DNA of 5,805 bases, from assembly GCA_015232735.1 (NCBI GenBank), contig JADFZC010000177.1, positions 1-5,805 of the forward strand. Reading direction: 5' to 3'. This document shows positions 1-5,805 of the stretch, piece by piece. The notes under the pieces were generated by a model. The model worked only from the letters and a program-made list of their open reading frames with translations. It was not told the origin of the DNA and searched no databases. This stretch comes from Oligoflexales bacterium (GTDB lineage Bacteria; Bdellovibrionota; Oligoflexia; Oligoflexales; Oligoflexaceae). The translations under genes were made by a program, and so were the position numbers. How positions within the stretch are numbered: position 1 is the first letter of the stretch; each line of letters starts with the position of its first letter.

Positions 1-1366
1 AATCTTCTCGCAGGTCGATGATTCCGCCATCAGGGAATATGAGGGGACGGGACTTGGCCTTGCGCTTGTCAAGGAGCTGACAAGTGCCATGGACGGGGAT
101 GTCTTTGTCGAGAGTTCCCCCGGACACGGCGCACTGTTTGGCATCAAGTTTAAAAAACTTGGGGACGAAGCTGATGCAGATACGCCCGCCCCTGACCCTG
201 CCGCTTATAAACCCAAAAACTGGCATCTTGGAGATATTTCTGCCGTCGCTCCATCTTCAGACCAACGTGATGATGAGAAACTCGACGGGGAAGGCAAACT
301 GATTCTCATCATCGATGATTTGAAAGATATGAGGGATCTCATCGCCAGATCATTAATGTCCAAAGGATATCGTTATACCACCGCAAGTGATGGCGAGGAG
401 GGTTATCATAAGATCATTGAGCTTAAGCCTGACCTCGCGATAATCGACTGGATGATGCCGAAGATGTCGGGGCCTCAGATCATCGAAAAAATGATGACAA
501 GTACAGATACCACCGTCAGATCGATTCCCACAGTCCTTCTTACCGCAAAGAGCGACGAGGAGAGCCGGATGACAGGCATTAAAAAGGGGGCGCACGCCTA
601 TCTGGGCAAGCCCTTTGACCAGCTTGAACTTTTAAGCACGATCGAAAATCTGCTTCATTTGAAGGAGGGGGAGGACAAGATAAAAGAGCTGAACAGGAAT
701 TTGACGGAAAATGTCCTGAAGCGGTTTTTGCCCCATAAACTTGTAAACGATATCGTGTCAGGGGAGAAGGTTCTCGACGACAAGCCCAAGCTTATGGAAA
801 TCACGATTCTCTTCGCAGATCTAATAAACTTTACCGATAAGTCTGAGGATCTTGGCGCCTATGTCATCGCCGGGGTCTTAAATGAATATTTCGACAGGAT
901 GACGAAGGTCGTTTTTGAAAATGACGGGACCATAGACAAATTCATCGGTGATGGAATCATGGTCATCTTCGGGGCCCCGGAGATTCAAAGCGGTGAAACC
1001 CAGGTCAAAAATGCAATAGGATGCGCCAGGGCCATGCAGGAGGTCATGAAAGAGTTAAATATCGGATGGAAGTCAAAAAATAATATCGAATTTGCCATGA
1101 GAATCGGTATTCACAAGGGAAGCGGTATCGTCGGCGCTTTCGGGGGCGAAAGGTTCGAATATACGGTCATAGGACCTGTCGTGAATATGGCCTCGCGAAT
1201 TGAGAAGTCAGCCTCTCCAGGAGCTGTCTATTTCTCAGGGGCCGTCCGGGATATCCTTAAGGAGGGCTGGTCCAGGGTGGATACCTTTGACTTGAAGGGA
1301 ATTGGCAAAACCCCTTTATTCAAATTGAATGATTTTGGAGATGATCGAACTAATAAAGCTGCCTGA
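1..1366 (+). CDS. Hybrid histidine kinase - receiver - class III adenylate cyclase, 5'-truncated by the window
   Basis: The reading frame is open from base 2, and the fragment has 454 residues (numbered here from base 2). Residues 1-52 are the end of a HATPase_c domain: an F-box-like IFSQVDDS followed by the G2 box EGTGLGLAL (14-22). After a polar linker, a REC domain spans about 100-220, with the acidic pair D105/D106, phospho-acceptor D149 (in IIDWMMPKMSG), a conserved Thr in VLLTAKS and K203 in GKPFD. A short helical transducer (about 222-255) leads into a class III cyclase domain (about 266-440). Metal-binding D273 and D317, transition-state N395 and R399, and the pair K313/T388, which reads adenine in bacterial cyclases, are all present. 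It should therefore make cAMP from ATP under phosphorelay control. The sensor and kinase core lie outside the window, so the stimulus and membrane location are unknown. The ATG at 89 lies inside the kinase domain and is not a start. Confidence 0.93.
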   Translation, partial: IFSQVDDSAIREYEGTGLGLALVKELTSAMDGDVFVESSPGHGALFGIKFKKLGDEADADTPAPDPAAYKPKNWHLGDISAVAPSSDQRDDEKLDGEGKLILIIDDLKDMRDLIARSLMSKGYRYTTASDGEEGYHKIIELKPDLAIIDWMMPKMSGPQIIEKMMTSTDTTVRSIPTVLLTAKSDEESRMTGIKKGAHAYLGKPFDQLELLSTIENLLHLKEGEDKIKELNRNLTENVLKRFLPHKLVNDIVSGEKVLDDKPKLMEITILFADLINFTDKSEDLGAYVIAGVLNEYFDRMTKVVFENDGTIDKFIGDGIMVIFGAPEIQSGETQVKNAIGCARAMQEVMKELNIGWKSKNNIEFAMRIGIHKGSGIVGAFGGERFEYTVIGPVVNMASRIEKSASPGAVYFSGAVRDILKEGWSRVDTFDLKGIGKTPLFKLNDFGDDRTNKAA

Positions 1367-1422
1367 CAAGACTTGCCGCCGCCCCGTTCGTACTCTGTTG
1401 CTGCAAAACTGAAAAGAACATG

Positions 1423-1467
1423 AATGGCTCCAACGCCATTACCATCAAATTTTTCTATACTTTTTTT
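1423..1467 (+). terminator. Weak intrinsic-terminator-like hairpin after the cyclase gene
   Basis: AATGGC (1423-1428) and GCCATT (1435-1440) form a perfect 6-bp stem with a 6-nt loop. A run of five T follows at 1450-1454 and seven T at 1461-1467. The stem is short and the first T-run starts about 10 nt after it, so this is a poor match to a classic intrinsic terminator. It is the only candidate downstream of the cyclase stop. Confidence 0.3.
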
Positions 1468-1539
1468 CCACCGTTAAAACCTTGGACAGTTCCCGCATGC
1501 CGACAGACCCCAAATTGAAACTTAAAATCCGGATATTCA

Positions 1540-1573
1540 GGAACAAATGCCCCGGCACGCCCTGGCATGTTCC
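1540..1573. repeat. Imperfect inverted repeat upstream of the protease gene
   Basis: GGAACA-aa-TGCC (1540-1551) is the inverse of GGCATGTTCC (1564-1573), giving a 10-bp stem with a two-base bulge and a 12-nt loop. No T-run follows, so it does not look like a terminator. It ends exactly where the possible protease promoter begins, so it could be a regulator-binding site or an mRNA leader structure. Either role is inference. Confidence 0.35.
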
Positions 1574-1603
1574 TTGCTAACTGTTTCCTCTGTGACCTAT
1601 ATG
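1574..1603 (+). promoter_or_regulatory. Possible sigma70-like promoter for the protease gene
   Basis: TTGCTA (1574-1579) and TATATG (1598-1603) are separated by 18 bp, roughly 120 bp before the protease start codon. Both hexamers deviate from consensus. It is the best pair found in the leader, but such matches occur by chance. Confidence 0.22.
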
Positions 1604-1721
1604 TTACTGAACTGGACCTTGCTGATTTGTTCCGTCACGTCAAAAGGCAGACAGAATTCGTGCAACTTTTCTTTTATGCCCAAGGCCAGTTACTGCTATT
1701 CCCACAGGATTTGGAGAGAAA

Positions 1722-2978
1722 ATGAATTTATTGAAACAATCTGTCTTACCGTTTCTGATCTTCACCGTGACAGCCTCGGCGTGCCTTCCGATAAATCCGG
1801 CAAGCGTCAAAATCACCGACGGAACCGATACCGGTTCTGACGAATATCCCTCAGTCGTGCTTCTCATAATGGACAAGAATCTGAGCTGCTCCGGAACCTT
1901 TCTCAACGACTACCAGGTGGTTACGGCAGCCCACTGCCTGCCTGAAAGCGTAAAGAAAATCGAGGTGTTCTACGGCGGGGACAACAACGGTAAAAAGCCC
2001 GTGCTTATCGGGGAATCGACAAAATATACCGTAAATCCCAAGTACAGGGAAGTCCAGAGCGCCACGTACGACCTGGGGGTCATCGATTTTCCAAAAAACA
2101 CATCAAAAAAATATGAAAAGATTTCCGCAAAGGCTCCGACACTCGACGATCCGTTCACAATCGTCGGATACGGTGACAGAAAAATCGATGAAAACGTCGG
2201 GGAAAACATGAGCATTTTATCAGATGGAGGTCTTGTCAAGAGAAAGGGCACAAACAGGATCACCGTGATCAAGGATGGCGTCCTTATGTATAAGGGCAGT
2301 CTGGGCAGCCCTGACGGTTCCCAGGCAAAAGCGGGCAAATCAGGTACCGCCAAGGGTGATTCTGGCGGACCGCTATTCAATGAGCAGGGGGAGCTGATCG
2401 GGGTTACATCTCAGGCAATATTTGACCTGGATGAAAGCCAGAAAAAGATTCTCTCCGTGACAAACGTTTCCGTATCGCTGAATTCCAGCCATTCCAGGGA
2501 ATTTCTTTCAAAGACAATAGTCCTGACGACCGAGGCAGGCGAGACTTCCGACGCGGAAAGAAGGGAGCTCGACGCGAAAGTAAAGGAAATCCAAAACAGC
2601 CAGACTCCTAAAAACCAGACAGCCAAGTCGAAGAATATCGGGCTTGATTCCATTACCCCTGTCGCCACGCCAGCCGCTTCCGATAAAAGAATCCTGACTG
2701 AAACTGCGACCGCAAAAAATACAGAACAGGGCTTCACACCGGCGCCTTCAAAAAATACGCTGGCGACAACAGAGACCGCTTCGACCACGACCGCATTTCA
2801 GGGATCAGGATATCAAGGCTCCGGCGCGGGTCCGAATCAGACGAGCGCAAAGCCACGGATCTTCTGGTTCAGCTGGGGAGGACCTCAAAGCGCTTATTTT
2901 TTCGGCAGTTCAAACGGGATGACTTACAGCACAAATTACAGGCCCACTGCCTATGGATACTACGGCAATTACTGGTAA
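1722..2978 (+). CDS. Secreted trypsin-fold (S1 family) serine protease, probable lipoprotein with long C-terminal tail
   Basis: This 418-residue protein starts at an ATG preceded by GGAGAG at 1713-1718. A hydrophobic signal segment (residues 6-20) ends in ASAC, a relaxed lipobox with C21 as the probable lipidated residue. The protease domain spans about 31-268: KITDG replaces the usual IVGG activation site, VTAAHC gives catalytic H71, YDLGVIDF gives D117, and KGDSGGPL gives S214. S230 in GVTSQA matches the substrate-backbone Ser. C56 and C72 match the conserved disulfide around the catalytic His and are the only cysteines besides C21. The residue expected at the base of the S1 pocket (chymotrypsin 189) is G208, not Asp, so cleavage after Arg/Lys is not predicted. 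Residues 269-360 are a Ser/Thr/Ala/Lys-rich linker and 361-418 are rich in Gly, Tyr, Phe and Trp, ending in Trp. It probably acts at the cell envelope or surface; the substrate is unknown. Confidence 0.9.
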   Translation: MNLLKQSVLPFLIFTVTASACLPINPASVKITDGTDTGSDEYPSVVLLIMDKNLSCSGTFLNDYQVVTAAHCLPESVKKIEVFYGGDNNGKKPVLIGESTKYTVNPKYREVQSATYDLGVIDFPKNTSKKYEKISAKAPTLDDPFTIVGYGDRKIDENVGENMSILSDGGLVKRKGTNRITVIKDGVLMYKGSLGSPDGSQAKAGKSGTAKGDSGGPLFNEQGELIGVTSQAIFDLDESQKKILSVTNVSVSLNSSHSREFLSKTIVLTTEAGETSDAERRELDAKVKEIQNSQTPKNQTAKSKNIGLDSITPVATPAASDKRILTETATAKNTEQGFTPAPSKNTLATTETASTTTAFQGSGYQGSGAGPNQTSAKPRIFWFSWGGPQSAYFFGSSNGMTYSTNYRPTAYGYYGNYW

Positions 2979-2988
2979 CCGGACCCTA

Positions 2989-3020
2989 GTACCTCATCAA
3001 CTAAGTTTTTCCCTATCAGG
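2989..3020 (+). repeat. Left terminal inverted repeat of the palindromic element
   Basis: This 32-nt arm pairs with 3114-3145. Only A2991 and A2996 are mismatched, each opposite C. The flanking CTA on the left and TAG on the right extend the symmetry to 35 bp (2986-3020 with 3114-3148). The arm contains a T5 run, and its partner holds the matching A5 run. Confidence 0.9.
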
Positions 3021-3113
3021 CCGGATCTTCTTCCGTCTGCCTGCTTCGCTCGTCGATCATTTATTCCCGATAAACTCACTCCTCGCTCATTGTCAGACGA
3101 AAGAATCTCTCGA

Positions 3114-3145
3114 CCTGATAGGGAAAAACTTAGTTGACGAGGCAC
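3114..3145 (-). repeat. Right terminal inverted repeat of the palindromic element
   Basis: This is the inverse partner of 2989-3020 with 30 of 32 positions complementary; C3138 and C3143 are the mismatched bases. Such high identity between the arms suggests either recent insertion or selection to keep the stem. Confidence 0.9.
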
Positions 3146-3163
3146 TAGCCGAAATAAACGAAG

Positions 3164-3550
3164 TCACCAGCGGAAACGGTAAAGCCATCCAAATCCGCCC
3201 CTCTTATAGGAAAATTCAAACGCCTGTTCCTTCAGGGACAAATTCACCCTGGTTTTTTCCACCCCTCCAGCAGCATTAAGAAGCATGACATTTCCCCACA
3301 GGAAAGACAAAAATATTGCAATCACCCAACCCCAGAAAAATCTTGGATAACTCAGGCGGAACAAGGGGACATTAAGGTTTATGAAAGCGAAAATGACAAA
3401 TGCCGGAATCGCGAAGAAACCGTAAAGAAGGGTCCTCTCATAGTCAAATTCGTCAGAAATCCAGAGTGCACCATATGTGCCGCTCAAAACATACCCGGTA
3501 AGGTATAAATAGAAAAAACGTCTAAGGCGTCTCTCTTTCAACAAATCCAT
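3164..3550 (-). CDS. Small three-helix membrane protein, unknown function
   Basis: The product has 128 residues from the ATG at 3550. A basic N-terminus (KERRLRR, residues 5-11) precedes three hydrophobic segments at about 12-31, 41-58 and 70-92. A polar, basic tail of about 35 residues follows, ending in Arg-Phe-Arg-Trp. The positive-inside rule places the N-terminus in the cytoplasm. It is rich in Phe, Tyr and Trp, with no Cys and no catalytic motif that I recognise. A frame-matched GTG at 3574 would add eight residues, but the ATG has an AGGAAG ribosome-binding site at ideal distance and is preferred. The gene follows the SpoIID-domain gene by 72 bp on the same strand, so co-transcription is possible, although an AT-rich promoter-like stretch lies between them. 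I cannot assign a family. It converges with the protease gene, with the palindromic element between. Confidence 0.72.
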   Translation of the reverse strand: MDLLKERRLRRFFYLYLTGYVLSGTYGALWISDEFDYERTLLYGFFAIPAFVIFAFINLNVPLFRLSYPRFFWGWVIAIFLSFLWGNVMLLNAAGGVEKTRVNLSLKEQAFEFSYKRGGFGWLYRFRW

Positions 3551-3553
3551 AAA

Positions 3554-3559
3554 CTTCCT
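3554..3559 (-). promoter_or_regulatory. Ribosome-binding site deciding the start of the small membrane protein
   Basis: The minus strand reads AGGAAG, with its AGGA core five bases before the ATG at 3550-3548. The upstream GTG (3574-3572) lies in an AT-only context without a purine-rich site, so the ATG is taken as the start. Confidence 0.65.
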
Positions 3560-3575
3560 TTCATTTTTTATCACT

Positions 3576-3581
3576 ATAATA
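3576..3581 (-). promoter_or_regulatory. Possible -10 element for the small membrane protein gene
   Basis: The minus strand reads TATTAT within a very AT-rich stretch (3575-3598), about 26 bp ahead of the preferred ATG. No recognisable -35 hexamer lies at 16-19 bp spacing, so this is weak. It would allow transcription independent of the upstream SpoIID gene. Confidence 0.25.
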
Positions 3582-3622
3582 AAAAATTTTAAAAGAAAGC
3601 GGAATTGTTTTCAGTAAAAATT

Positions 3623-5029
3623 TTACAGGATGGGTTCCAGTTTGCTGGCCGAAGGTGAGTATATGCATTCCGGATATCTTTTATTTTTTACCATCCCCGA
3701 AGAAAGGCGGCAGATATCCGTCCCGCCATAATAAAACTTGAGAATACGGTCATACGGCCATCCCTCGCTTTCAGCAAGAAGCCTGGCCCCCCTCTGATTC
3801 ATGCCGACCCCGTGACCGATGCCCTTCCCCTTGACAAGAAATGTACTCTTTTTATCACTGCCATCATTCTTAACGATGTCAAACAGCATACTTGGCAGGT
3901 TTGGCACAATCTGCCTGAAAACCTGAATTGAAATGTTTTTCTGCCCCCCTCCCTTGACCATTGCGGCAACCCGCTGGACCCTTTGGCCTCTTGTTCTTCC
4001 ATCAGCCGGAACGGTCAGCGAATCCACCCGGCCCCCAGGCGGAAGTATCTTCAGGGAAACCAGCTTTTTGCTGAATTTTTCAAGATCGATCTCCTTTTCC
4101 CAAACAAACGGGTCGCCGAGCTTTTCGTAAAAAGGCTCCATCCGGCCTTCCACAAAAGGGACATCAAAGCCCCAGACATTCATGGCATCTTCCGTATACC
4201 CGCCGCTGTCGGCATGATAATAGGCCTGTACCACTGAGTTTTTATAGGTTAAAACCTCATCTTCCGTATCCCTGATTGCCAGATTTGCAGTTTCATTGAG
4301 GATGGACCTGCCCGTAAAAACCTGAAACTGAATCGTGTCATCCACATCATAGAGCCTGTCAGGAAGATAGATTCTGGAAAAGATCAGATGAAATACCGCA
4401 TAACTCCGTGCGGCCACCGCCTGAGTCCTGAGGGCTTCCCTCGTCCAGCCTTTTGAAACCTCAGATGGAACCACGCCCTCGAGATATTCTGAAAGCGAGA
4501 CCACATTGATGACCTCAAGTTCGTCATCCTGGAGCATGTGAATATAAAGCCCCCCCGAGTATTCGAAGCTGGGAAGCCCACGTTTTCTGACAAGCTTTAC
4601 AACAGAGGAACACTCAAGCCATAGCGGATGAGTAAAATTTTTCGAGGAGAACTCAAAGGATGAACCGGACAGAACCATTGAGCCGTCAGACCCCGGATAA
4701 TCCTTCAATCCTCTGAAAAGGCTGCACGGGGCGGCAGATTCCAGTTTTACCTGTGAGTACATCCTGTCTTTTTCATGAGGGGGATACCGTTTTTTGTGGG
4801 GGAAGATTTTGACCCGGACTTTGGTTTTGCCGTTTACAATGCCTGAGAGTCTTACGTGGGATGAGTTCTGAGGTTTTATGCCCTGGACTTCCTTCGCCAT
4901 GCAGGGCGGATGTGAGACGATGGCATTGAAAACCAGAACGCAGGAGAAGATTCCATATCCGCAAAGAAAGCGTTTCTCCCTTACAGTTTCAAAAAAACCT
5001 ATTCTGATTTGACCGCCTGCATCCGGCAT
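3623..5029 (-). CDS. SpoIID/LytB-domain protein, probable secreted peptidoglycan lytic transglycosylase
   Basis: The product has 468 residues. SpoIID enzymes cut glycan strands lacking stem peptides; relatives outside spore formers act in wall remodelling and division. A basic N-region (KR at 19-20) and a hydrophobic segment (21-39) suggest a signal peptide, perhaps cleaved after residue 45, placing the enzyme in the periplasm. Family motifs are clear: SLSEYLEGVVPSEVSKGW (178-195), with E190 at the catalytic Glu position; ALRTQAVAARSYA (199-211); FQVFTG (235-240); QAYYHADSGGYTE (268-280); VWGFDVPFVEG (285-295); and the C-terminal GKGIGHGVGMNQRGARLLAE (401-420), followed by ILKFYYGGT (429-437). 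Residues 46-170 are a less conserved N-terminal part. The ATG has an AAGGG site (5039-5043) nine bases upstream. The stop lies in a 13-base palindrome (3614-3626). No sporulation neighbours are visible, so a general wall role is inferred. Confidence 0.9.
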   Translation of the reverse strand: MPDAGGQIRIGFFETVREKRFLCGYGIFSCVLVFNAIVSHPPCMAKEVQGIKPQNSSHVRLSGIVNGKTKVRVKIFPHKKRYPPHEKDRMYSQVKLESAAPCSLFRGLKDYPGSDGSMVLSGSSFEFSSKNFTHPLWLECSSVVKLVRKRGLPSFEYSGGLYIHMLQDDELEVINVVSLSEYLEGVVPSEVSKGWTREALRTQAVAARSYAVFHLIFSRIYLPDRLYDVDDTIQFQVFTGRSILNETANLAIRDTEDEVLTYKNSVVQAYYHADSGGYTEDAMNVWGFDVPFVEGRMEPFYEKLGDPFVWEKEIDLEKFSKKLVSLKILPPGGRVDSLTVPADGRTRGQRVQRVAAMVKGGGQKNISIQVFRQIVPNLPSMLFDIVKNDGSDKKSTFLVKGKGIGHGVGMNQRGARLLAESEGWPYDRILKFYYGGTDICRLSSGMVKNKRYPECIYSPSASKLEPIL

Positions 5030-5132
5030 CCAAAAAAACCCTTATCCAACTATATCTGTCAAAAAACGCAAGTTACCGTAATCAAATTAGAAGAGTCCTT
5101 TTATCACAGATGCAGGGAAATTGAAAGAGAGA

Positions 5133-5805
5133 TTATTTCTTCGCGACCTCGTCAAAACCTCTTTGAATCTGGGTCTGAATTACCTGTTTCACATTATCAG
5201 CCACAACATTCGGAGAACCCAGATTGCTCACTCTCATGGTCACGGATGTGACCGTTACGCAAGTTCCGTCACTCTCCTGAAAAGCGAAAATCATATTGTA
5301 ACGCCCTTTCATTTCAGTCCCGGCCTTTGTCGTCTGTTCCACGCTAATAAAACTGTTTTTGTCGATAGGTTGATAGTAGACGTTTTCAAACTCATAGTTA
5401 TCATTGCGGTTAATAAGGCTGCCTGTCGACGTAACTGCGGCCTGATAGCGTTCACCGCCCAGATGATCCCCGCCTTTCGAGGGAACATCACCGACGCGGG
5501 TTACTTTTTCCGTCACAGTTACAAGAGCTGTTTTGATTTCCTTTGGCAACTGTTTTAATAAAGGCACAATCTGTTTTCTGAAATCCTCGCATGCCATTTT
5601 ATATTTGCAGCTGTAACTTGCATCGATTACAGACTCTCCTTTCGTCGCTTCCTTTGCAGTGAAGTTGACTTTTATGTCCGCAGCCTTTCCGCTTCCCGCG
5701 TATGGCGTCTTTTTCAATGTTTCAAGCTGTGCGGAATATTTGGTTCCCAGGCACAGTACCGATAACACCGTTTTAAAACTGTCGGAGAGCCCGTACCCGC
5801 TCACA
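5133..5805 (-). CDS. Unidentified protein, N-terminus beyond the window; possibly periplasmic
   Basis: The frame is open to the end of the window, and 223 residues up to the TAA at 5135-5133 are visible. The GTG at 5804 is probably an internal Val. Numbering from it, there are four cysteines (C18, C66, C72, C182); the close pair C66/C72 suggests a disulfide and an extracytoplasmic location, though the signal peptide is not in view. Residues 60-92 look helical (ACEDFRKQIVPLLKQLPKE). Residues 93-190 alternate like beta-strands with Thr/Val-rich stretches, and the last 30 residues (SPNVVADNVKQVIQTQIQRG) form an amphipathic helix. A beta-sheet followed by a long C-terminal helix resembles SRPBCC/START-like folds, but no signature is conserved enough to claim it. 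It lies 103 bp upstream of the SpoIID-domain gene on the same strand. Confidence 0.75.
   Translation of the reverse strand, partial: VSGYGLSDSFKTVLSVLCLGTKYSAQLETLKKTPYAGSGKAADIKVNFTAKEATKGESVIDASYSCKYKMACEDFRKQIVPLLKQLPKEIKTALVTVTEKVTRVGDVPSKGGDHLGGERYQAAVTSTGSLINRNDNYEFENVYYQPIDKNSFISVEQTTKAGTEMKGRYNMIFAFQESDGTCVTVTSVTMRVSNLGSPNVVADNVKQVIQTQIQRGFDEVAKK

Larger units (their letters stand above)
1367..1721. other. 355-bp non-coding region between cyclase and protease genes
   Basis: No convincing gene is seen on either strand. Contents from left to right: a small hairpin followed by T-runs (1423-1467), an imperfect inverted repeat (1540-1573), a weak promoter-like pair (1574-1603) and the protease ribosome-binding site (1713-1718). 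The open frame at 1547-1840 has no family resemblance or good ribosome-binding site and runs into the protease gene in another frame. The length and content fit a 3' end of one transcript and the 5' control region of the next. Confidence 0.6.
2989..3145. mobile_element. MITE-like palindromic element, 157 bp, bordered by TA within CTAG
   Basis: The element begins GTACCTCATC and ends with the near-exact inverse, GACGAGGCAC. Its terminal inverted repeats are 32 bp with 30 matches. Pairing continues inward with an 11/12 match (3028-3039 against 3094-3105, shifted by one base) and closes in a perfect TTTAT/ATAAA stem (3060-3064, 3070-3074) whose centre, 3067, is the exact centre of the element. 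Each end is flanked by TA (2987-2988 and 3146-3147) inside CTAG. IS630/Tc1-family transposases duplicate TA and the IS630 prototype prefers CTAG, so a non-autonomous IS630-type MITE is the favoured reading. It carries no transposase gene. It starts 10 bp after the protease stop and ends 18 bp before the stop of the converging gene. The alternative is a long native bidirectional terminator or structured RNA. Confidence 0.65.

Noticed and set aside
353..595. Minus-strand open frame inside the receiver domain
   Set aside because: It is the antisense shadow of a strongly conserved domain.
1547..1840. 97-residue open frame on the plus strand before and into the protease gene
   Set aside because: It has no good ribosome-binding site or family resemblance and overlaps the signal-peptide region of a well-supported gene in another frame.
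2986..3148. Integron attC site
   Set aside because: The arms contain CATCAAC and GTTGACG, which do not fit the attC core consensus RYYYAAC/GTTRRRY, and no integrase or cassette array is present.
2953..3279. Plus-strand open frame running from the protease end through the palindrome into the opposing gene
   Set aside because: Its start is inside the protease gene, it reads through both repeat arms, and it overlaps the coding strand of the membrane protein; the translation resembles no protein.
3548..3574. GTG at 3574 as start of the small membrane protein
   Set aside because: It lacks a ribosome-binding site, whereas the ATG at 3550 has AGGAAG at proper spacing.
3614..3626. GTAAAA-A-TTTTAC palindrome over the SpoIID stop codon as a terminator
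   Set aside because: It is A/T only in the stem apart from the end pairs, too weak to terminate, and could arise by chance in this AT-rich stretch.
3933..4237. Plus-strand open frames within the SpoIID gene
   Set aside because: They are antisense to conserved SpoIID motifs and have no supporting signals.
5034..5062. TTGACA on the minus strand (5062-5057) as a promoter for the SpoIID gene
   Set aside because: At 16-18 bp downstream there is only GGG and a T-run, with no -10 hexamer; the nearby TATAGT has no -35 partner.

Overview
The window looks like chromosomal DNA from a Gram-negative, outer-membrane bacterium with moderate G+C. It contains four genes of three recognisable families, one gene of unknown family, and a compact palindromic insertion-like element. 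A histidine kinase fused to a receiver and a class III adenylate cyclase, a trypsin-fold protease with a relaxed lipobox (AlaSerAlaCys), and a SpoIID/LytB peptidoglycan enzyme together recall Bdellovibrionota/Oligoflexia, Leptospira-type spirochaetes or related deltaproteobacterial lineages. This placement is an impression from gene types, not a phylogenetic result.

Layout. Positions 1-1366 (+) hold the C-terminal 454 residues of a hybrid signalling protein: the end of a histidine-kinase ATPase domain, a receiver (REC) domain and an adenylate cyclase domain with its catalytic residues intact. Positions 1367-1721 are a 355-bp non-coding stretch with a weak terminator-like hairpin, an imperfect inverted repeat and a possible promoter. 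Positions 1722-2978 (+) encode a secreted, probably lipid-anchored S1 serine protease with a long Ser/Thr/Ala-rich linker and an aromatic Gly/Tyr-rich C-terminus. Positions 2989-3145 are a 157-bp near-palindrome with 32-bp terminal inverted repeats inside CTAG/TA borders, interpreted as a MITE-like element. The minus strand then carries, in order of transcription, an unidentified protein truncated by the window end (5805-5133), a SpoIID/LytB-domain protein (5029-3623) and a small three-helix membrane protein (3550-3164).

How the parts relate. The protease and the small membrane protein are convergent, and the palindromic element fills almost all of the gap between them. The three minus-strand genes share direction with gaps of 103 and 72 bp, so they could form a loose cell-envelope transcription unit, but no terminator or strong promoter settles this. 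The cyclase and the protease are separated by 355 bp and need not be functionally linked. The most unusual object in the window is the palindromic element. No CRISPR array, tRNA, rRNA or complete insertion sequence is visible.
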